Shown: positions 52,474-60,107 of the stretch, piece by piece
How positions within the stretch are numbered: position 1 is the stretch's first letter
Layout of the letters: each line of letters opens with the position of its first letter
Assembly (NCBI GenBank): GCA_017520705.1
Contig: JAFXFF010000044.1
Span: 1 to 60,107 of the forward strand
Length of the DNA stretch: 60,107 bases
Source: Clostridia bacterium
Lineage (GTDB): Bacteria > Bacillota > Clostridia > Oscillospirales > Acutalibacteraceae
Reading direction: 5' to 3'
The notes under the pieces: model-generated
The model's input: only the letters and a program-made list of their open reading frames with translations
What the model was told of the DNA's origin: nothing
The model's database searches: none
Position numbers and translations under genes: made by a program

Positions 52474-52980
52474 ATGATTAAAAATATAGCAAATATGGTC
52501 ACAAGTTGTCGTATATTGGGTAGTGTTTTGTTGTTGTTCTTTCCAGCATTTTCGATAGGATTTTATGTTCTGTATATCATCTGCGGATTGAGCGATATGG
52601 TCGATGGCACTATCGCAAGAAAGACAAACAACACCAGCGAAGTGGGAGCCAAAATCGATACGATAGCCGACCTCGCGTTTGTAATCGTTTCGTTAATTAA
52701 ACTGTTACCAACCCTTCCTATTCCTCAATGGTTATGGATATGGGGTGTTGTAATCGCCATCATCAAAGTCGGTAACATCCTGTGGGGATATGCCTCCCAA
52801 AAGCAGTTTGTAGCTCTGCATACTATGCCAAATAAGATTACGGGACTCTTATTATTTCTTCTGCCTTTAACCTTATCTTTCGTAGAATGGAAATACAGCT
52901 CCATCGCCGTCTGTTCCATAGCAACCTGCGCCGCCATTCACGAAGGAATTTATATGGCAACAAACAGTGAACACAAGTAA
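52474..52980 (+). CDS. CDP-alcohol phosphatidyltransferase family protein
   Basis: 168 residues with about five or six membrane helices. The catalytic motif DMVDGTIARKTNNTSEVG followed by AKIDTIAD gives the full D-G-x2-A-R-x8-G-x3-D-x3-D pattern. Such enzymes join CDP-diacylglycerol to an alcohol, as in phosphatidylglycerophosphate or cardiolipin synthesis; the alcohol is unknown. ATG 52474 follows AGGAG. Codons are markedly AT-rich compared with the surroundings and it lies beside a tRNA and tRNA-like remnant, suggesting lateral transfer. Confidence 0.85.
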   Translation: MIKNIANMVTSCRILGSVLLLFFPAFSIGFYVLYIICGLSDMVDGTIARKTNNTSEVGAKIDTIADLAFVIVSLIKLLPTLPIPQWLWIWGVVIAIIKVGNILWGYASQKQFVALHTMPNKITGLLLFLLPLTLSFVEWKYSSIAVCSIATCAAIHEGIYMATNSEHK

Positions 52981-53000
52981 TCTCATTTCCTCATACACAA

Positions 53001-53034
53001 AAAAGACGGTCACCCAAATGAGTGACCGTCTTTT
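53001..53034. terminator. Bidirectional terminator
   Basis: Perfect 13-bp stem AAAAGACGGTCAC / GTGACCGTCTTTT, loop of 8 nt, between convergent genes. Confidence 0.9.
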
Positions 53035-53038
53035 CCGT

Positions 53039-53326
53039 TTACACATTCTCTTTCTCAAACTTTTTCCACTCACTTCTCAGCCATTCCTCGGCGGCGGCGA
53101 GACCATCCACGTCCAGGGGAAACTCCTTTTCCGACCGCTTTTCGCTGAGGTCGCTGCACTTCTCCCCCGTCCAGGTGAACACATACAAGTGAGCGGTAAT
53201 ATCCTTCTCCGCATCGCCCTTGACCGGCTCGATGCGATAGCTCAGCCCTTTATAACTGCCGCTGAAGGGATTCCCGCTGGTGAAGAATAAAATCCCGGGA
53301 ATGGGAAAATCTCTCAATGCTGCCAT
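53039..53326 (-). CDS. Small hypothetical protein downstream of a SLOG gene
   Basis: 95 residues, soluble, with mixed beta start (PGILFFTSGNPFSGSYKGLSY) and an acidic helical end (AAAEEWLRSEWKKFEKE). I do not recognise it. It begins 16 nt after the SLOG gene stop and shares its transcript and terminator, so the two may work together. Confidence 0.6.
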   Translation of the reverse strand: MAALRDFPIPGILFFTSGNPFSGSYKGLSYRIEPVKGDAEKDITAHLYVFTWTGEKCSDLSEKRSEKEFPLDVDGLAAAEEWLRSEWKKFEKENV

Positions 53327-53341
53327 ATCTATACCTCCAAA

Positions 53342-53905
53342 TCACATAGGAAACTCAATCTGCTGTACCGTCTCCTCGGTCACAGCCAGGGTGACGGGAT
53401 GAATATAAAAAATCCGCTTTTGCTGCCGTCGCGCATACCGCACCGTGGCCGCCGTACCCGTACGGCTGTCCGCCACGTCGATCTCGCACACCGCCAGCAC
53501 CGTGTCCGCGCGGTCCACCATCCAACGGTTGCGCTTTTTATAGCACTCGGCGGCGTTCTCCTCGGCGGCAGCCGCGTCAAACAGATATTCCACCTGCTGT
53601 GCGGCGTCCAAGATGCGCCGATACTCCCGCTGCTGCGGAATGGACCAATGGCTCTCCTGCCCCGCAAAAGGCACCGCGGCGATCAGCTCCACCTCGGGAT
53701 GGCTCTCGCGCAGAGCAATCACCTCTGCCGCCGCCCACAGATCCACACCGGCGCTCATACCGCTGATGAAGGTGCGGTATCCCTCGTCGTATAAACGGCG
53801 GATCTGCTCGCCCAGAGCCGCCTGCACCTGCTCGGGACGCAGGCCGTCGGGAGAGAAAGCAAAGCGGTGGGGGCGATACCCCGTAAAGCAACAGCTTTGG
53901 TTCAT
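53342..53905 (-). CDS. SLOG/YpsA-like (DUF1273) protein
   Basis: 187 residues with a Rossmann-like SLOG fold related to DprA and LOG. It has the typical CCFTGYRPHRF opening, FISGMSAGVDLWAAE, and RNRWMVDRADTVLAV. In Bacillus, YpsA affects cell division under stress; SLOG proteins are thought to bind or process nucleotide ligands. The ATG at 53905 has GGGGAG upstream. It pairs with a small hypothetical gene. Confidence 0.85.
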   Translation of the reverse strand: MNQSCCFTGYRPHRFAFSPDGLRPEQVQAALGEQIRRLYDEGYRTFISGMSAGVDLWAAAEVIALRESHPEVELIAAVPFAGQESHWSIPQQREYRRILDAAQQVEYLFDAAAAEENAAECYKKRNRWMVDRADTVLAVCEIDVADSRTGTAATVRYARRQQKRIFYIHPVTLAVTEETVQQIEFPM

Positions 53906-53933
53906 TCTCTCCCCTCCTCATGATGTTTTTCTC

Positions 53934-53962
53934 ATTATACCACATTCAAACGGATTTGAACA
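53934..53962 (-). promoter_or_regulatory. Promoter for the SLOG operon
   Basis: A perfect TATAAT with an extended TGG in front; the -35 (TGTTCA, 17 nt upstream) is weak. Confidence 0.55.
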
Positions 53963-53978
53963 GCACAAAATCAAAAAA

Positions 53979-54242
53979 CAGCCGACGAATTTTCGTCGGC
54001 TGTTGGAAAGTGTCAAAAAACCTTTTCCCTGTGGTGAAAACGGAGGGAAGGGGTGTGTGCGGGGGAACCGTCAGGGTTCCCCTGCGCGTAGAGCGAGCAA
54101 AGCGAGCGGATAAACCCGCCCGCAGGCGCAAAAGAGTGAAAATTGACGGGTTTTCACCCTTTTGTTTCAGCCGGGAGAAAAAGGACGGCGAGAGCCGGAC
54201 TTTTTTGACAGGCAGAAACAGCCGACGAATTTTCGTCGGCTG
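53979..54242. repeat. Pair of identical 24-bp palindromes flanking a structured gap
   Basis: The same perfect 24-bp palindrome (half CAGCCGACGAA) occurs at 53979-54002 and at 54219-54242, exactly 240 bp apart, each preceded by AA. The first has a U run on the minus strand, the second on the plus strand. The sequence between holds other hairpins (GGGGAACC/GGTTCCCC at 54062-54081; GTGAAAA/TTTTCAC) and no gene. It lies downstream of the CarD-like gene and is its probable terminator region. The rest of 53906-54249 holds only the SLOG promoter. Confidence 0.75.
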
Positions 54243-54249
54243 CCGTTTT

Positions 54250-54741
54250 TTACAATCTCTCCTGTATGTAGGGGCCTACCTCTCTCGCCGCGATGCCCAG
54301 CACCATAGAGAATTCCTCCTCCACCAGGCGAACACATTCCTGCAACGTATTCTCATCCATGGTGGACAGTCGTTTGCCTCCCTCTGCGCGCTCCTGCTTT
54401 TTTCGGAAGAGACAACACAGCAGGCGAATGAGTTCTTTACGGTCACCGCTGCCCAGTATGGTGCGGTACAGCAGCCCCCGCTCGTTGCGATCGTCCACCC
54501 ATTCCAGTTTCACCTCGTCGGCGCCCGACAGCAGGCTGTCGATCTCTTCATGTGTGAGCAATGGGCGCATCCGCGCCACCAGATCGAGATTGCTACAGGG
54601 GACGTATACCGAGGAGCGACTGTCGCCGATGGGACTGAGGACATAATATTGCCCTCCGTTCATAGCGGTCTGCTCTTTCACCAAACACACGCCCGTTTTG
54701 CCGTACAGCACGTAGGTGCCGACCTTTGCCGCGTCGCTCAC
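54250..54741 (-). CDS. CarD family transcriptional regulator
   Basis: 163 residues. The N-terminal CarD/TRCF RNA-polymerase-interacting domain is visible (KVGTYVLYGKTGVCLVKE ... YYVLSPIGDSRSSVYVPC). The C-terminal helical part (GSGDRKELIRLLCCLFRKKQE, DENTLQECVRLVEEEFSM) would contact promoter DNA. CarD-type proteins stabilise open promoter complexes. GTG 54741 is chosen because AGGAGG lies 10 nt upstream; the longer frame crosses the promoter. Confidence 0.82.
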   Translation of the reverse strand: MSDAAKVGTYVLYGKTGVCLVKEQTAMNGGQYYVLSPIGDSRSSVYVPCSNLDLVARMRPLLTHEEIDSLLSGADEVKLEWVDDRNERGLLYRTILGSGDRKELIRLLCCLFRKKQERAEGGKRLSTMDENTLQECVRLVEEEFSMVLGIAAREVGPYIQERL

Positions 54742-54777
54742 GATTGTCACTCCTCCTACCCCAAAATGTCTAAGTGT

Positions 54778-54807
54778 ATTATAACATGTTTTGACACAAA
54801 TTTTCAA
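54778..54807 (-). promoter_or_regulatory. Promoter for the CarD-like gene
   Basis: TTGAAA and perfect TATAAT with an 18-nt spacer on the minus strand. From 54808 to 54887 nothing else is seen. Confidence 0.7.
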
Positions 54808-54887
54808 AGGGCAAAATCCACAAATTTTTCCGCAATCCCTTGTAAATAAGGCACTTAACATCTGTAAAGCATAATGCCTTGTCACCG

Positions 54888-55915
54888 TCAATTGGTTACA
54901 TTATCCGATAGGCGATAGGCAAAACTGCCCAGATCGTACACCGCCGAGAAGGAGGAAGCGTATTTGAACGCTTTCGCCGCACCCAACGCCACGCAGCGGG
55001 AGGCATTCTCTGCCACACGGCAGGTGATGCCCGTGGCACGTTCAATGAGCAGCGGCCACTGCCGCAGCTGCGCCAAGCCACCGGTCAGCCAAATGCCCTG
55101 CGTGACAATATCGCCCGCCAACTCGGGCGGGGTGATCTCCAGCACCTGCTGGATCAGCCCCATGATATTGCGCAGCGGCTCGCCAATGGCCTCACACATC
55201 TCGTCGGAGGTCACGGTCACCCCACGGGGCAGGCCGGTCACAGCATCCCTGCCCTTGGCCACCGCGGTGAGCACGGGCTCCACAGGCAGAGCACATCCGA
55301 TGGCGATCTTCAGCCGCTCGGCAGTCTGCTCGCTGACGATCAGCCCGTATTTTGTCCGCATATACCGCACGATGGCCTCGTCCATGGCCTGTCCCGCCAC
55401 ACGGATGCTGGAGGACACCGCCTCCCCTTTTAGGGACAGCACCGAAGCATCCACCGTACCGCCACCGGCATTGACGATCATCTGCCCCAGCGGCAGACTC
55501 ACGTCCATCCCCGCGCCGATGGCGGCGGCCACCGTCTCGGGCACCAGCGTCACACGGCGGGCACCCGCCGAAACCACCGCCTCGATAAACGAACGCCGCT
55601 CCACCTCGGTGACCTTTTCCGCCACGCTCACCGCCACACAGGGCTTGGTGATACGGGCCGAGCACACCTTGGCCAGACAAAGGCGCAGCAGTTGTTCCGC
55701 CAGCTCGTATTCCGCAATAACGCCCATCTGCACGGGGCGTACCACACGGATGGTGTCGGGATTGCGACCAGCATCTCCTCTGCCTCGGTGCCGAAAGCAA
55801 TGACGTGGCCGTCTTTTTCCGCTATGGCGATGACCGTGGGCTCATCCAGCACCACACCGCGGGCAGGGTCGCAGATGACGATCCGCGAGGTACCCAGATC
55901 CATTCCCAAATTCAT
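54888..55915 (-). pseudogene. MreB-like actin homologue, frameshifted
   Basis: An MreB/Mbl-type protein of about 342 residues when repaired. The first frame gives MNLGMDLGTSRIVI (phosphate 1 loop) to TEAEEML; the rest, GRNPDTIRVVRPVQMGVIAE onward, is in another frame, with VNAGGGTVDASVLSLKG (phosphate 2) and ITPPELAGDI, GIWLTGGLAQL (adenosine motif). Adding one G to the run at 55767-55769 gives EEMLGRNPDTIRVVRP, the normal MreB sequence. No other damage is seen. MreB filaments guide lateral wall synthesis. It has a promoter within the end of comF. Confidence 0.85.
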
Positions 55916-55948
55916 ACAAGAAACCTCTTATTTGAGTGATTTTTCATC

Positions 55949-55977
55949 ATTATACATCATTTTTCTTCATTTGACAA
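55949..55977 (-). promoter_or_regulatory. Promoter for the mreB-like gene
   Basis: TTGTCA and perfect TATAAT with a 17-nt spacer on the minus strand; it overlaps the last codons of comF. Confidence 0.72.
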
Positions 55978-56658
55978 TACGGCAGCGGCGGCGGTCACCC
56001 CATACACCGCCTCGGCGCCGAAGATCTTGAGCATCTTGGCGCATTCGTCCAGGGTGGCGCCGGTGGTGATCACGTCGTCCACCAGCAGTACCGTTTTCCC
56101 ACTGACGTCGCCGCACACGTCGAAGACACCCAGCAAATTGCCGCTTCTCTCCACCGCTTTGAGCGATTTCTGCGGCGCGGTAAGGGTGATCTTGGTCAGC
56201 ACCGTAGCATAAGGCAGTCCCAACCGCTTAGCCATAGCTTGTCCCAGCTTCTCCGCTTGGTTAAAGCCACGCTCCCCCCGTTCCCGTTTGTGCAGGGGGA
56301 CCGCCGTCACAAAGTCAAAGGGAATACCACCGTACTCCCGACGCACCACCTCCGCCATCTCGGCGGCAAAGCCCTCTGCCGTCACGCGGTAGCCGGCACT
56401 CTTCAGCGTATAGATTCCCTGCTGAGCCACACCTTGGTGATAGAAGGGACTGATACACCGCTCAAAGGCCCGTTGCCGCTTTCCGCAATAGCAATCGTCC
56501 TTGCTCCGTCCGCACCGCTGGCAAATAGGCGGATAGATATAGGGCGCTTTGTGCATACAATCCACGCACACCCGCTGATGGGGATACAGCACCTCGTTGC
56601 AGAGATAGCAGTGATGGGGGAAAAACACCCGCCGAATCGCTTCTGTCAGTCGGCTCAC
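55957..56658 (-). CDS. comF: ComF family protein (phosphoribosyltransferase fold)
   Basis: 233 residues. An N-terminal four-cysteine zinc finger (CYLCNEVLYPHQRVCVDC) with a second set (CQRCGRSKDDCYCG), then a PRTase domain with VLLVDDVITTGATLDEC. ComF helps move single-stranded DNA across the membrane during transformation. ATG overlaps the recD2 stop as ATGA. With dprA at 32267 it suggests a DNA-uptake capacity. Confidence 0.9.
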   Translation of the reverse strand: MSRLTEAIRRVFFPHHCYLCNEVLYPHQRVCVDCMHKAPYIYPPICQRCGRSKDDCYCGKRQRAFERCISPFYHQGVAQQGIYTLKSAGYRVTAEGFAAEMAEVVRREYGGIPFDFVTAVPLHKRERGERGFNQAEKLGQAMAKRLGLPYATVLTKITLTAPQKSLKAVERSGNLLGVFDVCGDVSGKTVLLVDDVITTGATLDECAKMLKIFGAEAVYGVTAAAAVLSNEEK

Positions 56659-58880
56659 AGCACAAACGCCCCCTCCTGCATCAAGAAGTGGCGCAGGCCC
56701 GTATAGCGCAGGGTCTTGCGGTCGTTCTCAATCATCCTATCCAGCGTCTCCCGACTGCCCACGATGATCAGCAGTCTCTTGGCACGGGTGACGGCGGTAT
56801 ACAGCAGATTGCGGTAGCATAGGTTGGGGGTGTTGCGGTAGAGGGGCAATACCACCGCCTCAAATTCACTGCCCTGGCTCTTATGTACCGTGATGGCGTA
56901 GGCCGGCTCCAGATCCTGCGCGTCCTCTTTGGTATAGGTGGCCACACGGTCGTCGTACCGCACCGTCAGCAGATCCTCCCGCAGACGAATCTCCTCCAAT
57001 ACGCCGATGTCGCCGTTGAAGATGCCGCTGCCGCAGTCGCCGTTATCCTTCGTCCACGGAATGTCGTAGTTGTTGCGGTTGTGCATCACCTTATCCCCCA
57101 CCCGCAGGGTGACCCCCTCCACGGTGATCTCCGCCTTCTTCTTGTCGGGGGGATTGAGCAGTTCCTGCAGCCGACGGTTGATTTCGCCGGTACCGATTTC
57201 CCCTTTTCGGCCGGGGCACAGCACCTGAATCCCATCCAAATGGGTATAGCCGTAGGCGGCGGGCAGGCGGTGGTGGCACAGTTCCAGCACCGTATCGGTG
57301 ACCGCCGCCGCCGAGGGACGGGGCAAATAGAAGCAATCGCTCTTATTATCCAGCTCCATCGCCTCGCCCTTCACGATGCGGTGAGCATTGTACACAATGC
57401 GGCTCTCCAGCGCCTGGCGGAACACCTGGGTCAGCTGCACCACCGGCACCCTGCCGCTATCCATCAGATCCTGCAGCACGCAACCCGCACCCACGGCAGG
57501 GAGCTGGTCGGTGTCCCCCACTAAGATCAGGCGGCAGCCCGTCTTGGTGGCGCGCAGCAGATGCTCAAACAGCACCGCATCCACCATGGACATCTCGTCC
57601 ACCACCACCGCATCCGCATCCAGCGGATTGCGCTCGTTGCGGTCAAAGACAGGGCCCTCCTCGTCCTCGTCCACGCCAAAGCGCACCTCCAGCAGGCGGT
57701 GGATGGTCTTGGCCTCCCGCCCCGTCAGCTCGGATATGCGCTTCGCGGCACGGCCGGTAGGGGCGGCGATGGCCACCGTCTCCCCCATGCTCTCCAGCAG
57801 GGTGATGACCCCCCGCAGGGTGGTGGTCTTTCCCGTACCGGGGCCACCGGTGAGAATGAGGGTACCCGTCGCCACCGCCTCCACCATGGCCTTGCGCTGT
57901 TGCTCTTCATAGGTGATGTGGAAGTTGCGCTCCATGGCGTCGATGCGCAGGTGGATGTCCTCCGCGATGACGGATTCCATCCCACCCATTAGACGCATCC
58001 GATTGGCGATAAAGACTTCCGCGTCGTAGTAGCGGGGCAGGAAGAGGTACTCTCTTCCATTCATTTCCACCTGCCGCAATTGCAGGCCCTGCACCATACG
58101 GTTGACAGCGGCGTCCGCCGCCACCTCCGGCACGTCCAAGAGGGACATCGCGGTGGGGATCACCTTATCCCGCGGCAAGCAGGTGTGGCCGTTGCCCAAG
58201 TTGTGGTGCAGGACGTACTGCACACCCGCCTCGATGCGGTTGCCGTCTAAATGGTCACCGCCAAGAGCCCTGTTGATCTGATCCGCCCGCTCGAAACCGA
58301 TGCGCAGACCCGACGTACACAGCAGATAGGGATTGGCCTTGATTTTTATCAGCGTGGAGGGACCGAATTTCTTCCAGCATCGCAGTGCCTCGTTGGGACT
58401 CAACCCGTAGCTGCCGAAGGTCATCACCACTTCTCGCAAGCCGAACTGGGCGCAGAAGCTCTGCCCCATCTCTCGGGCCTTGGAGAGGGAGATACCCTTA
58501 ATCTTTGCCAATTCCTGGGGCTCTTCCTCTAAAATACGCAGCGCATCCGCTCCGAAGCGGTCCACGATACGGGCCGCCGTGGTGGGGCCGATGCCCTTCA
58601 CCGCCCCCGACGCCAGATACCGCAGGATGGCGGTGGCGTCGGTGGGCAGGGTGCTCTCACTGGCGGTGGCCTTAAACTGTTGGCCAAAGGAGGGGTGATT
58701 TACCCAACTCCCCTGCACACGCAACGTCTCCCCCACCTGCACCTGCGGAAAGGTGCCCACCACCGTTACGATGGAATCGTTGACGTCCAATTCCAACACG
58801 GTCCAGCCGTTATCTTCGTTGCAGAACACGATATGATCCACCATACCCGTCAACTGCAGCACTTCCGTTTGCTTTTCCAT
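56655..58880 (-). CDS. recD2: RecD2-type ATP-dependent DNA helicase
   Basis: 741 residues. The N-terminal OB fold, tandem helix-hairpin-helix (GAVKGIGPTTAARIVDRFG, LAKIKGISLSKAREMG) and the 1B region precede the SF1 helicase core: Walker A ILTGGPGTGKTTTLRG, motif II VVVDEMSMVD, motif III LILVGDTDQLPAVGAG, motif VI YTAVTRAKRLLIIVG, and the C-terminal YAITVHKSQGSEFEAV. RecD2 is a 5'-3' helicase in DNA repair. Length is typical. Confidence 0.95.
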   Translation of the reverse strand: MEKQTEVLQLTGMVDHIVFCNEDNGWTVLELDVNDSIVTVVGTFPQVQVGETLRVQGSWVNHPSFGQQFKATASESTLPTDATAILRYLASGAVKGIGPTTAARIVDRFGADALRILEEEPQELAKIKGISLSKAREMGQSFCAQFGLREVVMTFGSYGLSPNEALRCWKKFGPSTLIKIKANPYLLCTSGLRIGFERADQINRALGGDHLDGNRIEAGVQYVLHHNLGNGHTCLPRDKVIPTAMSLLDVPEVAADAAVNRMVQGLQLRQVEMNGREYLFLPRYYDAEVFIANRMRLMGGMESVIAEDIHLRIDAMERNFHITYEEQQRKAMVEAVATGTLILTGGPGTGKTTTLRGVITLLESMGETVAIAAPTGRAAKRISELTGREAKTIHRLLEVRFGVDEDEEGPVFDRNERNPLDADAVVVDEMSMVDAVLFEHLLRATKTGCRLILVGDTDQLPAVGAGCVLQDLMDSGRVPVVQLTQVFRQALESRIVYNAHRIVKGEAMELDNKSDCFYLPRPSAAAVTDTVLELCHHRLPAAYGYTHLDGIQVLCPGRKGEIGTGEINRRLQELLNPPDKKKAEITVEGVTLRVGDKVMHNRNNYDIPWTKDNGDCGSGIFNGDIGVLEEIRLREDLLTVRYDDRVATYTKEDAQDLEPAYAITVHKSQGSEFEAVVLPLYRNTPNLCYRNLLYTAVTRAKRLLIIVGSRETLDRMIENDRKTLRYTGLRHFLMQEGAFVL

Positions 58881-58898
58881 CGTTTGGGCTCCTTTCCG

Positions 58899-59255
58899 TT
58901 AATTCTCCTGGATCATCTGCCGCACCATGGCGGTCAGGTCCTCGTAGGTTACGGGAATCACCGACGGTGCTTCCTCGAAGATTCTCCACAGCTCTTCATC
59001 CCCGGTGTCGATGCCCTCAGGCAGCACCACCAGCGTGTGCCGACACATGGCGGGGTCCTCCCACACCGCCTGGCTCTGCAGGCACCGCACCAGCGGCGCC
59101 AGCTCCGCCTTTTCCCGCGGAATCGCCAGCCGACAGCACTCCACACAATGGGGGCAGCGGGTCAGCCAAAGACACAGCCGCCGCACCCCCTGCGCACATC
59201 CGTACACCGACAATAAAATGACACAAAACCACGCAAAGCTTTCTCCAAAGGTCAT
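58899..59255 (-). CDS. Small membrane-anchored hypothetical protein
   Basis: 118 residues: an N-terminal transmembrane helix (SFAWFCVILLSVYGCAQGV) then a cysteine-containing soluble region (CPHCVECCRLAIPREKAEL) and a helical end (YEDLTAMVRQMIQEN). I do not recognise it. It begins 47 nt after the SpoVAF-like gene and precedes recD2 by 18 nt. Its place suggests a spore-related or regulatory role, but this is not shown. Confidence 0.6.
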   Translation of the reverse strand: MTFGESFAWFCVILLSVYGCAQGVRRLCLWLTRCPHCVECCRLAIPREKAELAPLVRCLQSQAVWEDPAMCRHTLVVLPEGIDTGDEELWRIFEEAPSVIPVTYEDLTAMVRQMIQEN

Positions 59256-59302
59256 CCTTACCGCCTCCCTTATCCCACCCTATGCAGCGGACAAATTGGA
59301 GG

Positions 59303-60107
59303 TTACTCGGCATTGTGGCGGCTGATGGGCTGGCGGAACATAAGGCGCATCAAGGCCGTGCCGTTGAAGGGAAATACGGGATAGAGGTAGTGTCCCCCCA
59401 CGGCGGTTCGGGTGGTGACCAGGACCACCGCCATGATCGCCATTCCCAACAGCAGTCCCCATCCGTGCAAAAGCCACGTCAACAGCAGGAAAAAGATGCG
59501 GAATAATTTGAACGCATAGGTCAGCTCGTGACTGGGCTGGGTGAAGGAGGCGATGGCCACAAAGGCCATATACGCCAGCAATTCAGCAGAGAAAATGCCC
59601 GCCTGCACTGCAAATTCGCCAAATACTAACGCTCCGACCAGACTCAGTGCATTACTGAGCGATGAAGGCGTATTCAGTGCCGCCAGCTTAATGGCGTCGA
59701 TGAGCAATTCTACCAGCAACAGTTGCACAATAAGAGGAATATTCCCCATCTTATCGATACGGATAAATTCCAAGGCAGGCGGAATCCGCTCGGGATTCTG
59801 CATCAGCCAATACCATACGGGGGTGAGGAACAACGTGGCTACGAAGATCAGCCCCCGCACAAAGCGAAGATAACTGCCCACGATGGGCGGAAAATAGAAA
59901 TCGTTGGTATCCTGAGAAAAATCGAAGATGGAGGTGGGCAGCACCATCGCCGCGGGGGAGTTGTCCACCATCAGCACGATCTGCCCCTCGGCGATACCCG
60001 CCGCAGCGCTGTCCGGCCGCTCTGTGTAGCGGATGCGGGGAAAGGGGTTGTACCATTGCCCCCGCAAAAGGCATTCCGCCAAGCTCTCCTGCCCCAACGT
60101 CAGAGCG
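59303..60107 (-). CDS. Spore germination protein, SpoVAF/GerA type (partial)
   Basis: The C-terminal ~267 residues of a GerA-family A subunit; the gene continues past the right edge. LRGQWYNPFPRIRYTERPDS is the hallmark of SpoVAF, and the VLMVDNSPAAMVLPTSIFDF and membrane helices (LIFVATLFLTPVWYWL, LLADLLIDAIK-type) follow the GerA pattern. SpoVAF is thought to help dipicolinic acid release during germination. The reading frame is open to the window edge, so the ATG-like start at 60097 is internal. Confidence 0.88.
   Translation of the reverse strand, partial: ALTLGQESLAECLLRGQWYNPFPRIRYTERPDSAAAGIAEGQIVLMVDNSPAAMVLPTSIFDFSQDTNDFYFPPIVGSYLRFVRGLIFVATLFLTPVWYWLMQNPERIPPALEFIRIDKMGNIPLIVQLLLVELLIDAIKLAALNTPSSLSNALSLVGALVFGEFAVQAGIFSAELLAYMAFVAIASFTQPSHELTYAFKLFRIFFLLLTWLLHGWGLLLGMAIMAVVLVTTRTAVGGHYLYPVFPFNGTALMRLMFRQPISRHNAE

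Noticed and set aside
53920-54849. 309-codon plus-strand frame through both palindromes
   Set aside because: It runs antisense through the CarD-like gene and repeats the same residues from each palindrome; no ribosome site and no domain.
59251-60107. Complete gene starting at 60097
   Set aside because: The frame is open to the window edge and the sequence there is internal to the SpoVAF/GerA family, so the gene is partial.

Overview
This window looks like chromosome of a spore-forming, fairly GC-rich member of the Clostridia, most plausibly an Oscillospirales/Ruminococcaceae-type gut Firmicute. The evidence is Firmicutes gene order (nadD-yqeK, LCP, rsfS, leuS; rnc-smc-ftsY; infC-rpmI-rplT), strong Shine-Dalgarno sites, TTGACA/TATAAT promoters, and several sporulation or germination genes (spoIVA, spoIVFA/B-like, spoVB-like, a spoVAF-like partial gene, a SpoIID-domain protein). 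The taxonomic placement is an inference. No prophage, insertion sequence or CRISPR array is visible.

Layout. 1-9600: end of a membrane protein; an ECF sigma factor with a membrane partner; a lipoprotein-dut-GNAT operon; a YgiQ-type radical SAM protein; an acyltransferase plus sodium/glutamate symporter pair; then an AT-rich islet holding one orphan gene flanked by two helically phased repeat arrays, next to tRNA-Ala. 9700-14060: a Crp/Fnr regulator with a nitrate/sulfonate/taurine-type ABC importer, a CD1247-like cysteine-rich protein and EF-P. 14195-38612: a long run of minus-strand housekeeping genes for DNA repair, translation, cell wall, NAD synthesis, chromosome segregation, RNA processing, phospholipid synthesis, tRNA modification, topoisomerase and competence. 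It ends with infC-rpmI-rplT, which has an attenuator-type leader, and a spoIVA-spoIVFA-spoIVFB-like operon.

38680-47290: a potABCD spermidine/putrescine importer with a structured leader, facing a plus-strand cluster of an Ig-like protein, a SpoIID plus triple peptidoglycan-binding protein, a double peptidoglycan-binding protein and a SpoVB-like flippase. 47290-60107: a carbohydrate-binding lipoprotein; DNA repair genes (AlkD-like, rarA, nth); tRNA-Gly followed by a decayed tRNA-like copy and an AT-rich CDP-alcohol phosphatidyltransferase; a SLOG protein; a CarD-like regulator; an MreB-like protein; comF-recD2; and the start of a spore-germination region.

Main points of interest: the phased-repeat islet (8611-9510); two copies of a roughly 161-bp fold-back element, one filling the rnc-smc gap and one in the potA leader; a sequestered potA ribosome site; an acyl carrier protein that has lost its phosphopantetheine serine; infC starting at an AUA codon; the SpoIID/peptidoglycan-binding cluster; and two single-base homopolymer frameshifts (potD, mreB-like) that look more like sequence errors than decay.
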